Assembly (NCBI GenBank): GCA_965153355.1
Contig: OZ231127.1
Coordinates: 48,484,001-48,548,000 of the forward strand
DNA: 64,000 nt
DNA from: Flaccisagitta enflata
Taxonomy: Eukaryota > Chaetognatha > Sagittoidea > Aphragmophora
Direction: 5' to 3'
Shown here: positions 21,326 through 34,076 of the stretch, in pieces
Position numbering within the stretch: position 1 is the stretch's first letter
Layout of the letters: each line of letters opens with the position of its first letter
Notes under the pieces: model-generated
What the model was told of the DNA's origin: nothing
Database searches by the model: none
Seen by the model: the letters and a program-made list of their open reading frames with translations, nothing else
Program-made: the position numbers and the translations under genes

Positions 21326-22324
21326 ATGTTTAAAGTGTACCACTCCTGACAGATCTATGTTCTGTATAAATCTTGCTAGTTTGACCATTATTAGTGAGAA
21401 TATTTATCTGTAATGGCCCTAAGTAGGAAACGAACCTGAGCTCTGTCGGAGCGCTCAAATCTTGTAGTTAGCTTTTGCGTTTTTTTTTCTGCATGGAGCA
21501 TAAACTACATATCAATAAATAGTTTATTTTTTGTTATGATATAAGTGAACTTATGTTCAAAGACACTTATAAACATTACTTTCAAGGCGCAGAGGGGGGT
21601 AAGAGCAGAAAAAAATTCGGAAAAATCCATACATTAGAACTATAGGAATGTTGAAACATTTATACGACTTTGACACCATGGAAATGGTATCTATGATTGA
21701 GGTCCCCACGAGTTTCAGATATATATTGTAGAACAGACAACAAGCTTTCTGAAACTGTTTTTGTTTAAGATTTTCTCCGATGGTATCTTATCGTAATCAT
21801 CATATCTTTATGGGGAGATAGAGCATAAAATAAAGAAAGTTGAGGCTTCTGATTTTATCTGCAGAAAAGAGCATAGTGCGGCGAACGATAATTTCTTAAC
21901 AGTTAACGTGTAAACATATTAGTCTAGTTTGAACAAAAATTGATCCCGGCTCGTATTTCTTTTTACAAATTGCATGATAAATGGGTTACGGAGGGATAAA
22001 AAAAAAAACAAACATATTTGACATGATATAAAATTTTGGATTCCCCTTACTACCCTAAGCAACTGCTAAACAAGCGATTCTCTTACAAAAATGCTAGGAA
22101 ATAAAAGTCAGCTGATGACGTTTTTTCCCATTTTGCAAAAAGAATGATTATTCGAAGTTATTCGAATTTTTTCGAATAAGATAATTCCCAAAAAATGAAA
22201 AGATAAGATGAAGATAAGATGATTATTCGACCTCTCAGAATAAAAAAAAGATAAGATGAAGATAACCACCATTTTTATTCGAATATCCGAAGATAACGAA
22301 TGACGAATATCTTTTTGGCCAAAT

Positions 22325-22601
<277 letters not shown>

Positions 22602-23087
22602 CTGTTCGCTCGGCATATTATCGATGGTATTTGCTTATTTGTTGTGCCAACCATCGCATCGTCGTCTTCGTCGTCGTCACCTACGTCACCGTCATAGTTA
22701 TTATTGTTGTTGTTGTTTATTTTTTGTTTCGCATGTTGTTGTCCTCATTGCTATCGACAAAATGCGAACATTATGTCATCATAAATTCATATTGAATTTG
22801 CTGTGAGTCGGGCGTTCATTCCACAGGCGTCGTCATCGTCGTCGTCGTCATCGTCATCGTCATCATCATCGTCGTCGTCATTGTCAACCTCAACGTCGTC
22901 GCGTTTGTTGTCGCCATCACAGTCGTTTTTTTTCCTCGTCTTTAACTCTTTATGGCCCCGGCAAAGAAATCCTCAACAACCCTTATATCGGCGTAGCCTT
23001 CCTTGTACTGGTCACACTCATGATCATTGCCCATTGAATTCTCCACTTGGCCGCCGCCTTGTCCCACACTGGGATGCCCCCGGGCTC

Positions 23088-23169
23088 AGACAGAGAGAGA
23101 GAGAGAGAGAGAGACACACACACACACACCATTCACACATATACACACACACGAACACACACACACACA

Positions 23170-23262
<93 letters not shown>
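23088..23262. repeat. (GA)n-(CA)n compound microsatellite
   Basis: Copy B equivalent is 49960-50343 and is more than twice as long. Confidence 0.95.
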
Positions 23263-23365
23263 CTAGAGGAACAGACAAAGATTTAGACCAGTTTAAGATT
23301 TACACAGATAGGCACACAGAAAGACCGTGGAACAAAGACAGACGAACTGATAGACCAAAAGAGAG

Positions 23366-23430
23366 ACAGGCAGACAGACAAATAGACAGACAGACGTACA
23401 GACAGACAGACCGACAGAAAGACAGACAAA
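23366..23430. repeat. (CAGA)n microsatellite
   Basis: CAGA/GACA tetranucleotide tract with interruptions. Confidence 0.85.
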
Positions 23431-23752
23431 CGAACATAGGGAATCGCTGGTAACGTTGGCGTTTGACACGTTTCTTTCCGCGGCTTAACGCCGTTGAGAC
23501 AAACGTCTTCTCCCTTCCTTCGTTGAGCGCAGCTTGGAGCTGTGCTCGGTTTCTTTCCTTAGGTTCTGTTCTTAGAAGCACTTCTTTGCCCGGGAAGAAA
23601 AGCGACTGCAAGAACCATGTTTTGTGCCATTGTTCCCATTGTTCGTTCCATCGCACGTTGTATTGTACCTGTAGTCTTGTACATTTTTCAGCCATTTTTC
23701 CATTGTTCCCATTGTACATTCCATTGTAGGTAGCGTTGTACCTTACGTTTTA

Positions 23753-24100
23753 AGTTGCGGACACGCAACTCTATAAGAGGCTTTGTCCGTCCATCCATCC
23801 GTCGGTCCGTCCATCCGTCGGTCCGTCCGTCCGTCAGTCCGTGAGCACGAGTCAAAAAGTGGGAAAACGAGTTTTTTGTGAATGTGTCAGTGTTGGAAGG
23901 GGGGTTGGGTGGGGCGTTGGATGTGGATGGGGGTTGGCTGCCCCTGCCCAACCGTTCGCAACAATATTGTGACCCCGCGTCACATGTTTGTGTATGTGTC
24001 TGTGTTGGAAGGGGGGTTGGGATGGGCGTTGGGTGTGGTTGGGGGTTGGCTGCCCCTGACCACCCGTCTGCAACGATATTGTGACCCCGCGTCCCTTGTT
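23753..24100 (-). mobile_element. HINE-like element with tandemly duplicated far half
   Basis: Hairpin AGTTGCGGACACGCAACT, CTCTATAAGAGGC and a GTCC core, then the GGGGTTGG...CCGCAAC...GTGACCCCGCGTC block present twice in tandem (about 23880-23990 and 23991-24100). The same structure is at 50848-51206, so it predates the large duplication. Confidence 0.88.
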
Positions 24101-24123
24101 TAGCCATATATTCATTGTTCTTC

Positions 24124-24163
<40 letters not shown>

Positions 24164-24167
24164 TATA

Positions 24168-24757
24168 CAGGGTCATCAATCTGGACTGGGAAAAAGTATT
24201 AAGCTTTTACCCTCAGATGCTTCTTCTCAAGGACCTGGAATTAATTTTCCTATAAAATTGTATATTTGACGTTTTTTGTGTTAAAATTTCATTCGTCTGT
24301 GTCAAATATTTTGTCCACAACATAAATTTGAAGTAAAACTAGTATTTGTGGCTTAAGCTCAATTTATCCTTTTTTCATCAAAACTATTTTCCTTCATTTT
24401 TGATCAGTTTGAGCAACAAATGCTAAAATAGTCTCCAATTAAAGTTGTTTCTTAAAATTCATTAAAATATCTTCAACTGAGACAAATCTGACATTTGCTG
24501 CTCAATCCAGTGAGAAATAAGAGCAAATCCAAGAAAAACAATTTTGATGAATTAAGACTAATTTGAGCATTATCTAAAAAGGCTTGTTTTTCTTCAAATT
24601 GATGTTGTGGACAAAGTATTTTACTTAGACCAATGAAATTTTGAAACAAAAAACGTCAAACATAGTACTATAAAAGAAAACAAATTCCAAACCAGTGAGG
24701 AGAAGCAGCTGAGAGCAAAAGCTTAACACTTTTTCCCAGTCCAGATTGATGACCCGG
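24168..24757. mobile_element. Tc1/mariner-type long-TIR MITE (CAGGGTC family), 590 bp
   Basis: Left CAGGGTCATCAATCTGGACT, right inverted CCGGGTCATCAATCTGGACT, TA on both sides (24166-24167, 24758-24759). The arms match over about 100 bp. Absent from copy B, where the GTTTTC tract runs straight into the CT tract. Confidence 0.88.
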
Positions 24758-24799
24758 TACTTGTTGACATCTATTACGTCAGTGCCTTTTTGGCATTCG

Positions 24800-24804
<5 letters not shown>

Positions 24805-24878
<74 letters not shown>
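24805..24878. repeat. (CT)n microsatellite
   Basis: CT tract directly before the GTCC core. Confidence 0.95.
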
Positions 24879-24879
<1 letters not shown>

Positions 24880-24896
24880 CTCTCTCTCGGTAAAGG

Positions 24897-25173
24897 TCCG
24901 TCCGTCGGTCCGTCCGTCCGTCCGTCCGTCCGTCCGTCCGTCCGTCCGTCCGTCCGTCCGTCCGTCGGTCCGTCCGTCACGCCTGTGCAAAAAACGCGTT
25001 TCTTGGCTGTTTTTGGCCACGGTGAGATCCTACACTGAAACAAATGATCAACCAACATATTTTGAGAGTCTTTTCATCCGTCGGTTCGTCCATCTGTCTC
25101 TCCATACATATGTCACATGATCAATATACGCTGAGACACAGCCCGGACGCATCGTTGCCCGGTCGGGCTTGTT
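24897..25173 (-). mobile_element. HINE-like element, GATGCG type, hairpin end lost
   Basis: An almost pure GTCC array (24897-24981), then a long block ending GGACGCATCGTTGCC...GGTCGGGCTTGTT. GACGCATC is the far-end motif of the GATGCG subfamily. Its hairpin side is replaced by a CT tract. Confidence 0.7.
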
Positions 25174-25179
25174 TCATTG

Positions 25180-26135
25180 TTTCTTCTACCGTTTCCTTGT
25201 TTCTTCTCTTGCTCACTTGTTCGAATTCATCAGATACCCCCCAAGTCGCGGTCTTCTTATTTACGCGGTTCAACAGCCGGAGAGAGTTCTTCCCTATTTC
25301 TTTCTGCTCAGCACACGTGTTTTGCGTAGTTCACCCGTTGTCACGAGTTTGTATAGCTTCCCCTTAATCCAAAAGGTGGGGGCGGGTAAAATCTACACCA
25401 CAGTGACGTTCGAGGATGTGATCGTTGCCCACGTCAATCGTACTTCATCACGTTTCTGTTTACCATGAACCGAGAGAGCGAAGTGCGGCCATCGCTTCGA
25501 GTTATGTTTCACCGGAATCCAATTCCACGTTTCACTCGTCCGTTAGATTTGATTTCCTGTTGCGCTCCTGTTGTGTATACTTCGCATACTAACAGTTCAG
25601 AAATACCTCGTGAGTTGACTCTGCCTTGGCACCTAAGTTCATCAAATTTCATCATTTTGTCCAAGATCAGCAACGTAGCTCGAATTCAAAACCATAACTT
25701 TAGAGACTTTTACGTAATCATTTTTTCAAACTACAGCTACAAGCAGAAGACAATCTGTCTATTCAGCTCCAAGACCGTACCGGATACACGGCATGCTTGG
25801 TAACGCGTTACTTTCTGAGGCGAAGGGCCTTTGACGTAAATAAAAAACTTAATTCTTAGTCAGACGCGTCTGACGACCGTCCGAAGCGACTGGACTATCC
25901 GATCATCTGAGATCTGCGATAGAGATGCACATCAGAAATTCAGACTTTTCAGATTGAGCGCTTGTTCAATTAACCAAGTTAATTGAGACTTAGTTGATTC
26001 TTACGTTCTTAAAACATTTACTACCATGAAGAACTTGGTCTTCCTTGGCCTTTAATTGACTTTTTGTCTCCGTCTCTGTCAAGCTGTCTGGCAGTTGTTT
26101 TTTTCTTTCTTTCAATCTTGAGTCATCACGACTAC
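25180..26135. other. Duplicated unique sequence, no gene supported
   Basis: Matches 51360-52360. The open frame near 25169-25468 is also open in copy B, but six of the seven differences I counted change the residue, so it shows no sign of protein constraint. Confidence 0.5.
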
Positions 26136-26141
26136 CTACTA

Positions 26142-26142
26142 C

Positions 26143-26194
<52 letters not shown>
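26142..26194. repeat. (CT)n microsatellite
   Basis: CT tract; about 12 bp at the same site in copy B (52363-52375). Confidence 0.95.
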
Positions 26195-26198
<4 letters not shown>

Positions 26199-26811
26199 TT
26201 CCCATATCAGTGCAGTTCGCTCCTTACAACGAGTCAGCGGCGACAATTTTCCCCTCGCAGTCGCCGCCTCGTTCGCGCGCCAAAGGGAAAAGAAAAGCCT
26301 GCGTAAGCATAATTCAAATGTTGCGCTTGGGACTGAAGACTTTCCCAAGATTTCAACAATCAGTAGCTCTTTGACTCTTGTCCATACAGCAGCCCGGGGC
26401 AAGTTTAGCCCATGATATTTCACACTGGCCCCATGGGCACAGAACCTGGCCCGGGCGGCCACCGTTCAGACTCCTAGGAAAATGTATAGGGAGTATTTCG
26501 TCCTCATCCTCCGCCCAATGTTTTAAATCAAAGTGGGAGGGTGTCAGGCTGTCAGCCCAGGTTATGCGTTGAACAACCGGCCTGAAAGTTTAGGGGGCGT
26601 CATCAAAAGTTGTATTGGTTTAGATTGTTTAATCATAAAGGATCTGAGCACATAGACTTAATTTGCTCCCCCTAAGGCCCTATTCCCGCTAATTCTATGT
26701 GTACCACAAATAATCTTCCCTGCTGTTTACTTGCGCCACTCAGAATCTCCTCTGTAAGTTAACACGTAGCTAAAATCACCCCCATTAACGGACATTTTCG
26801 AAAGAAAGACT

Positions 26812-26887
<76 letters not shown>

Positions 26888-26893
26888 TACAGA
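26812..26893. repeat. (CAGA)n microsatellite
   Basis: CAGA tract; shorter in copy B (52985-53030). Confidence 0.95.
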
Positions 26894-27164
26894 CAGACAT
26901 ACAAACAGACAAACACGCAGAAACCGACAAGAATTGACAGAGGCATGGAACCCATTGTCATTGATGATTTAAAGGAGACAGAAAGGAAGAGTAAGGTAGA
27001 AAGAGAAAAGAGGTGCTGACGTCAGACGTCGTTTTCTCGCTGCTGCCCGAGAACTATAACAATTCCAATGAAGTATCCATTGCGTCAATTGCCGAAGACG
27101 TTCACTCGTTTCCGGTTGGGAGACACCAAAACCGCCAAATGGTCTTTTTCTTCCCTCTGTTTTT

Positions 27165-27365
27165 AGTCGCGTGCTACGCGACTCTACACCCCACTATGTC
27201 GGTCCGTCGGTTGGTCGGTTGGTTGGTCCCCATTTTACTTTTTCAGCGTTTTTTAGCTTTTTGAGCTTACCGCTCTTGCCCAAATGCTCTAGTGACTTTC
27301 TCCAGCACTTCCCCTGCCCATGTGCGCGTGCACGCGACTGGGGTAGCCGTGTATCCGGCCTTGTT
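27165..27365 (-). mobile_element. HINE-like element, GTCGCG stem
   Basis: Complete: T-run, hairpin AGTCGCGTGCTACGCGACT, CTCTACACCCC, a short GTCGGTTG core, TTTTTCAGCG, CTTTCTCCAGCACTTCC, CACGCGACTGGGGTAGCC, end GTATCCGGCCTTGTT. Also in copy B (53278-53481). Confidence 0.92.
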
Positions 27366-27589
27366 CTTATCTATTTGCTTTTTGTGTGTCTCGACATTCT
27401 GTCCTTACTTTCTGTCCTTTCTATCAGTACCCTGTGTTTATGCATTTTGGTTGGACAGCGGTTATGTGTGAGCTGCTCTATTTTGTCATACACAAGGGAG
27501 TATTTGTAATTAAAACTACTTATTTCTTTCTGCCTGCCTGTCTGTTCTATCACTTTCTCCGTATTTTTCTCTGTTTGACTGTCTCTCCG

Positions 27590-27611
27590 TCTCTGTCTCT
27601 CTCTGTGTCTG

Positions 27612-27652
<41 letters not shown>

Positions 27653-27657
27653 GTCTC

Positions 27658-27751
<94 letters not shown>
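27590..27751. repeat. (CTGT)n and (CT)n microsatellite
   Basis: Equivalent to 53712-53848 in copy B. Confidence 0.95.
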
Positions 27752-27755
<4 letters not shown>

Positions 27756-28049
27756 TCTCCCCTGTCACAAGGGACGGGTGATCTTCTCACCATGGTTTTT
27801 GCGCGAGTCGAGGAGAAGAAAGAAATGGGTTATGACGTCACTCATGTCCCATTTGTAACGGCCAACGATCCATAACCGTGGGATCTTTTTCTTTTTTACG
27901 CCGCCATCGCCGTCATACGAGGGAGTGACGAAAAAGAAAATGGAGGAAATACTCTCTCTAAAACAAAAATGGCGTTTTACCTTTTGCCATCAAATGCATC
28001 ATTTATTCGGCGCGATAGCTTAAATTCAAGAAGAGAAGAAGCAAAAGGC

Positions 28050-28248
28050 AACAATTGACGCGGGGTCACAATATCGTTGCGGACGGCTGGGCAGGGGCGT
28101 CCAACCCCCATCCAAACTCCCATCCTCATGACCCCATCCCCCACCCGCAATCAAACACGAAAAGTATCAAAAACGCTTGTTTTTTTTACCGACAAGCCAA
28201 CGGACGGACAGACGGACAAAGCCTCTTATAGCGTTGGGTGTCCGCAAC
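28050..28248 (+). mobile_element. HINE-like element, GTTGCG stem, GTGACCCCGCGTC-type terminus
   Basis: Starts AACAATTGACGCGGGGTCAC, ATCGTTGCGGACGGCTGGGC, a block around GGGGCGTCCAACCCCC, a GACGGACAGACGG core and hairpin remnant GTTGGGTGTCCGCAAC. In both duplication copies (54409-54606). Confidence 0.85.
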
Positions 28249-28259
28249 CAATAGAGAAC

Positions 28260-29200
28260 TGAGAGACAAAAAATCCGTACCGTTTTTCTCGGGCGTTTTT
28301 CTAATCAACACGCTTTTTTAGCGAATCTGTAAGAGGCTTTTTCCGTCGGTATGCATCAAAGAAATTAGGAAAAGAGGGGGGTTGGCGGCGCCTATTCAGC
28401 GATATCTGATGACCTCTTCATTTTCTTGGTCCATTGTACTATGAAGTGATGCACACGTCTATACTGCGTACTGATCATAAAGGCTTCGACAATTTTTAGC
28501 ATTCAGAGTCCGAGCTAGCAGGTAATGCGATTTTGTGGATGACCCGAAATGGGCTGAAATGAGCATGAGCATGAGCATTACTGCCCCTGATCTGCCACAT
28601 TAAAGCCCCTGCTCACCGCCGTCCCAGCCTACCCGCATCATTACCCCTGCCCACCCTTAAGCGCAACTTTATGGCTGTGCAGTGTGCACAAAGTTTATCT
28701 CGTTTATTTCTTTAAGTCAACTTTCTATCTGGGGATCTATAGGATGTCTCAGGCAGATCAGCCGTAAAGGTAAATTCTGAGCATACCTGCCCCTGCCCAA
28801 AGAGAAACGAGATAGAATGAGATGATTTTACCCCCGAATCACAATGTCCCTTTACATGGCAATGTTGAGTAATTTTTGAAAATGGCGACGCTCATATTTA
28901 TAACAGGGTGAAAATTGCATTGTCTCATTTCATTTTCAACACGCTCGGCTGCGCTCTAATCAGTAGAATAATCTAGTAACCGTCGACGTCGACATCACGG
29001 TCTTGATACGACGACACGTTTTATGTACGTTCCTTCAACCAACCTCATTATCTTCGAAGTCATTGTCACGATGCTTCATTGCTCATGTCCAATCCATTAA
29101 TACCGTATAAACAGTCCATTTATTTGCACGCCGTACTATCACCACCGCGCTTCTCCTCATGCGCATTTCATGATCCAAGAATGGGGAACAGTTCTAGTGC
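28260..29200. other. Duplicated unique sequence, no gene supported
   Basis: Matches 54830-55720 in copy B. A T5-C site at 28296-28301 is the empty site of the HINE-like insertion at 54660-54829. Confidence 0.5.
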
Positions 29201-29206
29201 TACAAC

Positions 29207-29341
<135 letters not shown>

Positions 29342-29989
29342 TTTGTGCGTGGGAGCTTTTTTTTGTTTCCCAGAGTAATTTCATTGTTTCTCTATTGTGT
29401 TTGCTTCAAGCATGTCTATTCATTCTTATTTCTCATCAATAAAATCCATTTAATCGCTTGAGGCATCTGCGTCGCTGCTTTATTAGCAGAAGAGAATGTG
29501 AATGAAAGCGATTATAGCGTTTCTTGTTGCTTTATCGTGCATCGGGTAAAAGGAGCGTTCCATTTGTCCGGTCGTCTGACTGTTCGTCTGTTAGTTTACG
29601 TATACACGACTCAATAGGTGATTTTTCGTTTATTCGTCCGGTCCGTCCAGCTGTTGTAAAGTTTCTTTATTTCTATATCAAATATCCATTACCCCAATCT
29701 GGATGCACCAACCCCTTTATGATATTTCTGGGCAACAACAGAAGAACACTTTTATTTTGCCATCGCGTCGGCTTATTGTAGTGGTGCCGGCGATCCGCCC
29801 ATGAGCGTGCGACATTTTCGTCTTCACAAATCAAAGGGTTTGGAGATGGGGAAGGAAATCAGAGGGGAAAAAAGAGAATTATTGATGTTTTAGCGGGTGT
29901 ACATGGATATATATAGTTTCCACGGCAACTAACCACGTTAATAGGTCGGATGATTATGGGTGTTCGAATAAAAACTGTAGGTAATTTTC

Positions 29990-30653
29990 AGTCGCGTACA
30001 ACGCGACTCGACACCCCGCTATGTCGGTCCGTCGGACGGTCGGTCGGCTGGTCGGTCGGTCGGTCCCCTTTTGGGCAGCGGCCCCGAAGGGGTCGATGAC
30101 CTATGCTTTCACACATATAGGGAATTTTCTCCTCCTCCTCCTCCTTCTTCTCCTCCTTCGTACCCCCCCTCCACCCAACTTCCAGGCCCATATCTCAGCC
30201 TCGAGGCCCATGTCGTAGCCTTGAGGCCCAAATCCCAGTCTTGAGGCCCAAATCCCGACCTCGAGGCCCAAATCCCAATCCCAAGGCCCAAATTCCTGCC
30301 TCAAGGTTTTGGGCCTCAAGACTGGGATTTGGGCATTGAGGCTAGGATATGGGCCCCGAGATATGGAGGTTGGGGGTTGGGGAGGAGGAGGAGAAGGAGA
30401 GGAGGAGAAAATTCCCATATGTGTAGCATCATCGACCCCGGGCCCTGCTCTCCCTCCTCAACTTCCATCGTAACTTACTTAAGCAGGGCACGGGTACCGC
30501 TGACCATCTAACGCTTTTGCGACTATTTACTTTTTCGGCGTTTTTGAGCTTTTTTTGAGCATACGGCTTCTGCCCAGATGTCCTACTGACCTTCTCCAGC
30601 ACTGCTCCTGCCCACCCACACGCGACTAGGGTAGCCGTGTATCCGGCCTTGTT
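29990..30653 (-). mobile_element. HINE-like element, GTCGCG stem, split by a foldback element
   Basis: Hairpin AGTCGCGTACAACGCGACT, a GTCGGTCGG core, then foldback element 3 (30073-30446) with its tail, then the usual far block (CCTTCTCCAGCACTGC, ACGCGACTAGGGTAGCC, GGCCTTGTT). The copy B equivalent is 56608-57316. Confidence 0.88.
30073..30446. mobile_element. Foldback element 3 (GGCCCAAATCCCAG core)
   Basis: Outer arm GGGCAGCGGCCCCGAAGGGG and its shortened inverse at 30432-30446. Inner arms: GGAATTTTCTCCTCCTCC and its inverse. The core is made of units 'GGCCCAAATCCCAGTCTTGA' that reverse polarity near 30305. Same insertion as 56712-57108, but with a different core. Confidence 0.82.
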
Positions 30654-30956
30654 ACTTGGGAATGGCCATCAGAATAGCGTTTTATATAAGTGACGAGTGT
30701 CGCTGGATGACATATCTAGTACCGGACAACTTGGTAAAAATATTTTTGATAAAATCATTAATAAGATCTAAGTAAATCAAAATACAGAATATTTTTGTAA
30801 TGATTCTAAACAGCGCCTAGGACAAAATGCTTGGTTTCCTGGTCAGAAATGCCCCTGTATCCTTACTGGAGACTGTGTTACAAAAACATAGAACATATAA
30901 CACAGAACATAAAAGAAGAAAAACCTTGCGTTTTCTGCTGTGCCACTACAGTTTTA

Positions 30957-31256
30957 AGTCGCGTGCACGCGACTCTATGAGCCGCGCTGTCCGTCTGTCG
31001 GTCGGTCCATTGGATCGGCTGTCCGTTCGTCACGCTTAGCTTTTTTTTGTCGTTTTATGTCGTTTTATGTCATTTTAAGTCATTCTATGTCATTTTAAGT
31101 TATTTTAAGTCATTTTAAGTTATTTCAAGACAATCTACATAGTCTTTTAGTCTTTTTGTCTTTTAGTCTTTTAGAATTTTAGTCTTTTAGTCTTTTGGTC
31201 TTATGGTCTTAACAACCGCACGTGAGTCGACGCGACTGTAAGGTTTTGGCCTTGTT
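30957..31256 (-). mobile_element. HINE-like element with a GTCATTTTAA minisatellite
   Basis: Hairpin AGTCGCGTGCACGCGACT, a short GTCC/GTCGG core, then about a dozen TTTTAAGTCA / CTTTTAGT units, then GACGCGACTGTAAGG and TTGGCCTTGTT. In copy B at 57611-57920; a related one at 63564. Confidence 0.88.
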
Positions 31257-31586
31257 TTTTCGAACACCCGATAAGGATTAGTGAATAAAGTATCTTTTTA
31301 TCGGTTGAAATTCCTGACATGCTTGTGAAAGAAAGTCCTGCATGTGCAGTGCACAATGTGCATCCGAGCATTTTTATTGCAACCTTTACGATCATTTCCT
31401 GAAGTTTTTTCCATTTTTATTGTATAATGATATTGATCAGAGGAATTGCTATTTTGATTGAAATAAAAGCAATTCATATTGGTTCTTTTGGCTCCAAACC
31501 TCGTTGTACATTCATCCTCGATTCCTCTGTCACTGTTCGGCCCTGAAAAATTGATTAATTGATGTCTGAGCTGGACGTAGACAAGA

Positions 31587-31717
31587 AACAAGGCCAAGTA
31601 GGCCAATAAGGTGCGACGTGTGGATCGTCGAACGAATGCGTTACCCCACAGACAGACCGACCGACCGACCGACCGACCGACGGACACAGCCAGTTATAGA
31701 GGTGCTTTGTCGCACCT
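31587..31717 (+). mobile_element. HINE-like element, GGTGCG stem, copy A-specific, 131 bp
   Basis: AACAAGGCCAAGTAGGCC, AAGGTGCGACGTGTGG, a CCGACCGACC core, hairpin AGGTGCTTTGTCGCACCT, then A5. Copy B has the empty site (CAAGAAATAATTGATAAAG at 58329-58347). This is one of three empty/filled pairs that fix the ends of the family. Confidence 0.93.
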
Positions 31718-31938
31718 AAAAATTGATAAAGAGAAAATGGTGACTGAAATGAGGAGAGGAGATGAAGGAAAAGGGTGGGGGGGGGGGTGGAAGGAGCCGA
31801 GAGAAAAGGTGAAGGGCAGTGAGAAGGTTATTAAGAACGTGTGTCTGTGATTGTTTTTGTGCATCTTCTGGGGAGTAGATCAAGTTACGGTAGTTATGGT
31901 AAATTATTCTTTTTCGATTTGTTTGCGTTCCGTCTCTC

Positions 31939-31959
31939 TTTCTCTCTTTCTCTTTCTCT

Positions 31960-32014
<55 letters not shown>
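31939..32014. repeat. (CT)n microsatellite
   Basis: CTTT then CT tract; about 28 bp at the copy B site (58578-58605). Confidence 0.95.
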
Positions 32015-32016
<2 letters not shown>

Positions 32017-32364
32017 ATGCCACAGTTCAACTTCAAGAACGCTGTATTCTAGTTAAAACTATAAGTGTTTTTTTTTCCTGCCGTCTCCCTTCGTCTTTTC
32101 CTCGCAATGGTGGACTTGAAAAGGGTAAGCGCGTGCAAAGAATAACGACGAATCCTCAGTGGAAAAAAGCCTTCGCCGTCGTCACCGCCTCATCCTTCAT
32201 TATCGCTGCCGCTGCCGCTCATACCATCACCATCGCTCTCGCCATCGCTTTCGCCATCGATTTCGCCATTGGCTTCTTATTCGCCGTTGCCAATGTATTG
32301 GCTACTTGTTCGCCGTTGCCGCCGCTCTCATCATTGCCGCCACCAGCACCATTTTACCAATTCC

Positions 32365-32442
32365 TTTATTCATTCATTCATTCATTCATTCATTCATTCA
32401 TTCATTCATTCATTCATTCATTCATTCATTCATTCATTCGTT
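32365..32442. repeat. (ATTC)n microsatellite
   Basis: ATTC tract; counterpart 59022-59106 in copy B. Confidence 0.95.
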
Positions 32443-32535
32443 CATTTGACCATTTCCTTGATATTTACAACAATCATAAGTTTACCTGTCGCACTCTGTC
32501 TGTTCGCCTGTCCGTCTGTTTGCTTTTCTGTCTGC

Positions 32536-32538
32536 CTC

Positions 32539-32623
<85 letters not shown>
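32536..32623. repeat. (CTGT)n-(CT)n microsatellite
   Basis: Counterpart 59237-59287 in copy B. Confidence 0.95.
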
Positions 32624-32626
<3 letters not shown>

Positions 32627-32766
32627 TTTTCTCCTTTTTTGTTTCTCAAATTACGCGCGGCACATGTAAATCAAGATGGCAAGCAAAGACGGGAGCGCGC
32701 CAACTCGAGCGTTGATTGAGCCTGACCTTTAATATGTACATGTTTACCGCGCGCGAGAACGCAAAC

Positions 32767-32960
<194 letters not shown>

Positions 32961-32999
32961 GAGATAACATGTATACAAGCCTTTTCCTTTTTCGCGGAA

Positions 33000-34068
33000 T
33001 GGGAATGTAGGGGAAAAACAAAATGAAGCGGCGACGAGGACCTGCGACAAGGGAGGTGGCTCAGCGGACGGATTGGTACAATCATGTTTGGTGGCGCGTT
33101 GTATTGTTTTGAGGAGTGGCATAGTGGCGTAATGACATAAAGGGTCATAAGATTACAACGGGAGATGAGGCAAGGTACGACAAAGATTCCAAGCGCTTTT
33201 GTATTGGCTGTTGGCGTGATTTTTGTGGGCAGGAAAAGGGGAAGAAAATATCAAGCAATGACAACTAATCTCGTCCATCATCTTAATGACAACCAGTACG
33301 ATAAATCTTTGCTGCCGTACACTAGATTTGAAATGCGGTACCATCTACCACAATAATACCTCTACCAATGATCCACTTACTCATCCCTTATCACGATTAG
33401 TGCGCTTCATCCTGGTCACAATCATATTGGGTTGTCCTTGTCACTCTCCTTTATCTGTGTCAAACTGTCATTAATTGCCATTCGGTCGATTTTGATCTGA
33501 GTCTCCCGGGACATGACGGACGAGTGACGATCGAGTCGGGAATATCAGAGTGATGAGTGATGAGCAGCGATGAGTCAAAATCGAGTTTTGGCCAGACGTT
33601 TATATCTCTGCTCGAAATCGTTCGGAGAACCGTTTGAATCTTTGATAAAAACAGTCAGTGAACAAGGCGGCACGGATGTATTGGGATTTATAAGATATTA
33701 TTTAATATTGTTTCATATATAATTGCTATTGTCTTGTGATCTAATTATTAATCTATATCACAAACGACAGAAATAGAACTTGTCTTATGATTTTGTTGTC
33801 TCGCAATAGATCGCATATATTATGATTGCAAGCAGATTTGATACTATCAAGTACTCCTGCTGGTTTTCATACAAAAAATCATTGATATTATTTAGCTCAA
33901 AATTTGATAAAAAACGGTGGATTTTTTCATTGTTTATGTCCATTAATGAAATATCATAATATCAAAAAAAAACTAACAAAGAACTTACACTAGGTCCCAT
34001 GAAGCGCCCAAAACTTTGACACCGACTCTCACCGATCTTACCATGGTTGAGGCTTGGCAAAAAAATAA
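33000..34068. other. Duplicated unique sequence, no gene supported
   Basis: Matches 60425-62578 in copy B, where three transposon insertions interrupt it. Copy A gives their empty sites near 33412, 33781 and 33884. Confidence 0.55.
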
Positions 34069-34076
34069 CCCATGCA

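Noticed and set aside
25169-25468. Open frame of 99 codons that is also open in duplication copy B (51360-51652)
   Set aside because: Six of seven differences I could count change the residue, so there is no protein-level constraint. No recognisable domain.
27165-27365. Typical Helitron identity for the hairpin family
   Set aside because: There is no 5' TC, and no insertion between A and T. The ends are AACAAGG and hairpin-TAAAA in T-tracts, which fits Helentron-associated elements better than canonical Helitrons.
29430-29450. AATAAA near the end of a GT-containing segment, as a possible gene 3' end
   Set aside because: A single hexamer in AT-rich DNA with no upstream coding; not enough to call a transcript.
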